From the NCBI RefSeq assembly GCF_002234675.1, contig NC_019870.2:1-64000 (forward strand): 64,000 bases of DNA. The letters are read 5' to 3'. The position numbers and the translations under genes were made by a program. Positions within the stretch are counted from its first letter, which is position 1. Each line of letters opens with the position of its first letter. The notes under the pieces are model-generated. The model had not been told where the DNA came from, did no database searches, and saw only the letters and a program-made list of their open reading frames with translations. The DNA comes from Oryzias latipes (Eukaryota; Chordata; Actinopteri; Beloniformes; Adrianichthyidae). This document shows positions 54,017 to 64,000 of the stretch, piece by piece.

Positions 54017-54886
54017 CATCAGGAAGTCACTGTATCTTTATACATTTTCTTAAATATTTGGATATTTGAACATTGTTTGAGATCATTACTTAATCCGTTC
54101 CAAAGTTTAGTGGCACACACTGACACAGTGTGTAGCACTAGTTGCATACTAAGATTTGTTTACTGTTTTTGTTTAATCAGTTTATATAGAGGCATAAAAA
54201 TGCTTAACGAGGGGTTGAGGGATTCAGACGTAGCACTACTGAAGGCCCAGGTGTGTAATGCACGGTCAGCCACTGAAAAAATGAAAGTCCCGCCCCGTCG
54301 CATTTGACATGCAAATGTTGGCCAATCAGATCAACCAGAAAGGTTACCACCCCAGAGTGACAAACACACCCCTGAACATTCCTTGCAAAACCAGTGGGCG
54401 CACAGAAGCGCCGCTCAGTTAGGATTGCAACCGTGCAGTTGTTAAATGCGGGGTCGCTCGCTTAGCATTGCGCTTGCACAGTTGTAAGGTTCGCTCACTC
54501 AATTCCTGAATAAACTTGCTCAGTTGTCTTTGCGCTCGTTCAAATAATGGCAGCCATTAAACGCCAAATGTGTTGACCACAGTAAAAAGTTCCCTATGAT
54601 TGTCTGTAGAATATATTTGTGTAATCAACAAACAATATGACTTTTAAAAGTTTTGAAACAATACAATACATATGATTTATGTAAATATGGAATAGCACCG
54701 GGCCCAGAATTGATCCTTGTGGGACACCACAACTTATCTCTTTGGCTTCTGATGTAAATTCATCAATCTTGACAAATTGTTTTCTTCCTGTTGATTAGCT
54801 TTTGAACCAAGTTAGTGCTAGTCCTCTTGTCCCATACACTTCCTGTTTGTCAAGTAGGATGTCATGATCGAGAGTCAGATGGTTTA

Positions 54887-55758
54887 TAACCCTTGTGCTA
54901 TCCTAGGCACTTTAACATTGGGAGTTGGGTCATCTAGACCCACTAGACATTTTTGTCTACTGGCCAAGGTTAAACCTCTCCTCTCTCGTTATGACTTTGA
55001 GATTTTAATCCATGCTTTTATTTCAATTTGTTTGGACTACTGTAATGCTCTCTATGTTGGGCTTTCCCAGGAATTACTTGCTCGATTTTAGTTAGTCCAA
55101 AATGCTGCTGCCCGTCGTCTAACTGGTGCACGGAAACAAGAACATATTACTCCCATTTTAGCATCTCTTCATTGGCTCCCAGTTCACTTTTAAAATTCTC
55201 TTATTTGTTTTTAAATGTCTCCATGGACTCGCTCCAAAATATCTGTCTGACCTGATTCAGGTGTACACTCCCCCCCCCCGCTCCCTTAGGTCAACACAGC
55301 TGGTTGTCTGGAAGACCAGGAGAAAACTGAGAGGTGACCGAGCCTTCTCAGTCTTCGGATCATAAATCTGGAATGAATTGCCCCTGTACCTCAGATGGAT
55401 AGACTCACTCGGTGTTTTAAAATCTGCTCTTAAAGCATATTATTTCACTTTGGCTTTTAATTGAGTTGGAATCCAGACCTTTTTCCTGTGTTTTATGCTT
55501 TATATTGCGCATGTGCTTTTATTAATTTTTGTTTTGTTCAGCACTTTGGTGAACCTTGTTCTGTTTAAACTGCTTTATAAATAAAGTTGAGTTGAGTTGA
55601 CTAGACAGTGCTCTGAACCTTTTTTCTTCAATGATTTGTGATCTTCACTGGTGTCCATGGATTACATGAAATCTTTCCACCTTTATCCACCTTTGTCATG
55701 GTGGGGGGACAGGTCAATGTAAGGGGGGGGGGTGTCATCTAAGAAAGCACACGGGTTA
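54887..55758. mobile_element. MITE family M1, copy 8, split by a LINE fragment
   Basis: M1 left part 54887-54949 and right part 55601-55758 are continuous in other copies. The insertion point is inside the CTAGACCCACTAGACAG block. Confidence 0.8.
54950..55600 (+). mobile_element. L2/CR1-type LINE 3' fragment inside MITE copy 8
   Basis: Reads [50 protein letters not shown] and ITPILASLHWLPVHF with one stop, and ends AATAAAGTTGAGTTGAGTTGA. ACTAGACA is repeated on both sides (54942-54949 and 55600-55607). Confidence 0.82.
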
Positions 55759-56529
55759 AGTCAATGAAAATTCCAGCTGCATATTTCTTTGTATTTTTAT
55801 TTATTCCTTTATTTAACAAGGACAGTGCACAATAATTAGAAAATATACATGCACAATGAACAATCATTTAAAATAGATGAAAACATTCACACAGTGAGAA
55901 ACATAAACACAAATATAAAAGACACAAAGGTGACAGATCGGACAGGGAGGGGTAGTCATTAAAATAGTTCAATGTAGACATGTTTGTTGTGACATGAACC
56001 AAGTTCTTTAGGTGCTTTTTAAACAGAGTTTATGTGCTGAGGTCTCTAATAACGTGAGGAACAGAATTCCACTCTTGTGCTGCTGTTACGGAAAAGGCGC
56101 TCTGGCTGAAGGCACTTCTCCACAGAGGAACTATCCAGTCTTGATGAACCGTTCCTTGTGTTACTCTTTGGGAGAATGATCTTATTTTTACAAACTGACT
56201 GAGTGGAGGGGATGACAGACCATTGATGATTTTTTTTTAATGATTTTCCTTTTGTCTAGAAGTTTTGTGATTTGATCCACAGCATCAATGAGGTGGATAT
56301 GTTTTCTCTAAAACCATATTGGTTTTCATTTATATTGTTATGATTATCAAAAACTGTAACTAATTTATCATTGAATGTTTTTTTATCATTTTTGAGAGAA
56401 AGGAGAGAAACAAGTCTATAGTTTGTGAATTGGCGTTTGTCTCCACTATTAAAGATAGGTTTGATATTCAATTCGGTGATAATAATGTTGTTGGGTCTGG
56501 AGTTCTGCTCCTGGTCATCCATTCATTTT

Positions 56530-57240
56530 TCGATGATCTCAATCCTGTTGACAGTCTGATCGTTCAGAGACCGAACCTGTCTCACCTCCTCTAGCACGTT
56601 TAGGATGTGTCCATGAAGGATCGTCATCTAACTTCCTCCAGCACGAAATCGAGCAACTGCTTGATATCCTGAGATTCCTCAGCTACTGGCTTTTTTTTTT
56701 TTTTTGGGGGGGGGGGCATGACCAGGAATTGCTTTTCGCAATATTTACGCTTTTCCGCAGTAAATAGAGTTGCGAAGTCCAGCTGCTCCATGCCTCCGAG
56801 GCGTCTTCCCCAGTAATTAATTAGAAAATTAGGATTATAATGTATTATTTAAAAACGTATATATAAAGGCTACAATAAAATATTTTATTTTAATATTACA
56901 TATTAGGACCACAGAAAAAGAAATAGCATATACATAAAGGCTTGCAATGAGTTGGAAGAGGTTGGTCATACTGAACACATAATTCAGGAAATATTGTTGT
57001 CTAAATGTCGCCTCTACCGCTGTACTTTACAAGCTTTACATATTCTGTTTACATATTCACAAAGTACTTATTGATAAGGATTCCAGCTGTAAATATTGAT
57101 CCACCAGGCCGGAAACATTACCGTGACAGTCGCACAAGCATAAACCATGGACAAACACAAAAGGGTAGCAAACCATTTTATCTGGTCCTGCCTCTTTTCC
57201 CATATTTGGAACTCCGAGTTGGGCGGATCCTATGAGCTGA
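56530..57240. other. Intergenic stretch between pisd and prr14l
   Basis: Contains a T-run followed by a G-run at about 56690-56720 and AT-rich sequence; no gene or named repeat recognised. Confidence 0.4.
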
Positions 57241-57254
57241 CCATTTAGGCTTCA

Positions 57255-57920
57255 AGTAGTTCTTTGTCCTGTTATGTTTAATTCTTTCTGCACCATGAGT
57301 GAGAGGGAGGAAGAAGATGATAAGTTTATATAGCAGCCCTACTGTGTAGTGGTGTAATGTTAGAGTTGGAGAAATGACAAATGTCGACGCGCGTCATGTT
57401 GCGAATCCGTTTTGATTCATTCATTTTATTATAAAAATGAGAATATCTGCAGCTCAAACTTAACCCTATGAGAGTTCAAAAAGTACAATAAATTAAGATG
57501 GAAAAACAATTAATTTAATTGGAGTAAAATGACATTTAGTTAGATACATATGTAAATTTGAGTTGTTTAAACAATTATTGAGTTTTGTAGACGTAAGAAA
57601 TTAGGTTGAATAAATTTAACTCAATTACTTGTTACCGATTGAATTAATTAATTTAAGTTGGATAAGTTATATATATATATGCGTCACAATGAAAATAGCA
57701 ATGACATAGAAACTCGTGCGTTTACTTTGTCTGTTTACTCTTTTGCTGATGATGCAGCCGTGTTACTTTATTGATGGACGTATAATCTTCATACGCTAAC
57801 TCATATCCGGTCTGTTGGAACCGACATACCCAGAGTAAGCAAGTTCAGGCAGATTTCAGCCAGAGTTCAGGGTTAAAGTCAGGGGAGTTTAAACATGACT
57901 TCTGGAATACCCCCCAGGTC
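57255..57920. mobile_element. Harbinger-like element, copy C (5' truncated)
   Basis: TCCTGTTATGTTTAATTCTT near 57268 and the region 57440-57720 match copy A, and the right end TTCTGGAATACCCCCCAGG is intact at about 57899-57917. The left inverted repeat is missing. Confidence 0.7.
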
Positions 57921-58254
57921 CAACTTCAAAACAAATGCTTGAAGTTCTTTTCACGTTCCACCATCCATTTTAGAAGAACATAAACACTCACCTGAGCACA
58001 GGTGTTAGCTCACCTTTGCACTTATAGTTTGCATGACTGAATGACTGAAATATTTCACACTAGTTGGTTTTGAGGCATAAGTATGCGTGTGAACACTATC
58101 TGTTTTGTGTACATGTTGACATGTGGACATTTTTTGCAGCTAGCAGGTGTGTTGATAACATTGGAGTGTGTGTGTGAACAGGCCCCGCCCTTTTGTACTA
58201 CATTTGAACCTTACCGTAATGATAAACAACCAGTAAACCTGTCTGCTCTATGCT

Positions 58255-58545
58255 GCTTCATGGTCTTATCCCCCCTCCCACTGTCACCCCCCCCCCCCCT
58301 CTCTCTTCTTCCCCTCTTTCCTTTTCTGTCCGGTCCAACACCAAAGATTTTCAAACATGGTTGAAATGAATAAAGTTTGGCCTCAATTACAAAAGGGGTT
58401 TATTCAGACATACCTCTGGTTTGTCTGAAGATTAATAACCCCTCTTGTTAAAGTAAAATATGTCCAACACAAGAGGCCCTCAGCTCTCATCTGTCTGCCC
58501 AGCTGTTGGACAGGACAAGTTAAAAAAAACAACAACAAATGCTTG
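58255..58545 (+). repeat. Retroposon 3' segment related to 23460-23740
   Basis: C-run, AAAGGGGTTTATTCAGAC, TGTCCAACACAAGAGGC and CAGCTGTTGGACAGGACAAG then an A-rich tail; the same order as the end of the GC-rich element. Lies just beyond the prr14l-like 3' end. Confidence 0.55.
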
Positions 58546-58565
58546 AAGTTCAGAGTCAAAGAAAC

Positions 58566-58571
58566 TTTATT
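58566..58571 (-). promoter_or_regulatory. prr14l: prr14l-like poly(A) signal
   Basis: AATAAA on the minus strand about 270 nt beyond the stop codon; gives a short 3' UTR. Confidence 0.6.
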
Positions 58572-58844
58572 AGTTCAAAAATATTCTCTGTACATTAAAA
58601 ACCACTGACCCCCCCGGGCAGATGAGAGCAGATCAAACAGGAGGGGAGGGGCCTCTGATAAGGTCCATGAACAGGTGACTTCCTGTGGACTGGATGTCTC
58701 CTGATTTAGATTCCAGACGATTTTGTAAACCAAAGCAGGGAGCTCAAATGCACAGCATGCCGTTTCCATGGCAACCACACCAGCAGCTGTGCGCGGTCTC
58801 AGTCAGCTGAAGGGGAGGGGTTTCACAGTAAGAGCTCCATGACA

Positions 58845-64000
<5,156 letters not shown>

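Larger units (their letters stand above)
54700..56525 (-). mobile_element. LINE fragment interrupted by a MITE
   Basis: Minus-strand reverse-transcriptase blocks lie on both sides of the MITE: at 56256-56522 IKPIFNSGDKRQFTNYRLVS and NENQYGFRENISTSL, and at 54700-54886 LDHDILLDKQ and CGVPQGSILGPVLF (partly decayed). The intervening 55760-56200 also holds another AT-rich LINE tail (TTTATTTATTCCTTTATTTA). Together this is a nested stack. Confidence 0.65.

Overview
This is teleost fish chromosomal DNA. The protein-coding genes are split into many short exons by GT-AG introns. The spaces between exons are filled with fish-type repeats: L2/CR1, Rex1-like, RTE and R4-like LINEs, tRNA-derived SINEs, hAT, pogo and Harbinger-like DNA transposons, MITEs and simple repeats. 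There is no prokaryotic organisation (no operons, no CRISPR array).

Six host genes can be read. From left to right: cdc26 (minus, first coding exon only, the rest lies left of the window); prpf4 (plus, complete, 14 coding exons, about 20 kb); a short cysrt1-like gene (plus); rnf224 (minus, two coding exons 6.6 kb apart); pisd (minus, nine coding exons, complete); and a prr14l-like gene (minus, ten exons seen, 5' part beyond the right edge). cdc26 and prpf4 are head to head across a CpG-rich, ETS-motif-rich interval at about 5.3-5.5 kb.

The gene products belong to unrelated housekeeping pathways: cell-cycle ubiquitination (Cdc26, APC/C), splicing (Prpf4, U4/U6 snRNP), probable ubiquitin ligation (Rnf224), mitochondrial phosphatidylethanolamine synthesis (Pisd) and heterochromatin/lamina tethering (Prr14 family). 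They do not form a functional cluster. Their order joins three neighbour pairs that are separate in human: CDC26-PRPF4, RNF224-CYSRT1 and PISD-PRR14L.

Most of the remaining sequence is transposon-derived. Notable items are a full-length L2-type LINE with an intact 1016-codon ORF (14.85-18.75 kb), an RTE LINE broken by a small deletion (38.9-41.3 kb), eight copies of one MITE family (seven complete or partial copies at 29.8-36.8 and 53.8 kb, one carrying a LINE fragment), a 13-copy 32-bp minisatellite that grew inside a retrotransposon coding sequence (30.4-30.8 kb), a GC-rich retroposon-like island (22.3-23.4 kb) inside a 4.9-kb structure with inverted arms, and a Harbinger-like element apparently targeting CWG. 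I saw no convincing new enzymatic system; the novelty is in repeat structure, one GC-AG intron and the gene order.
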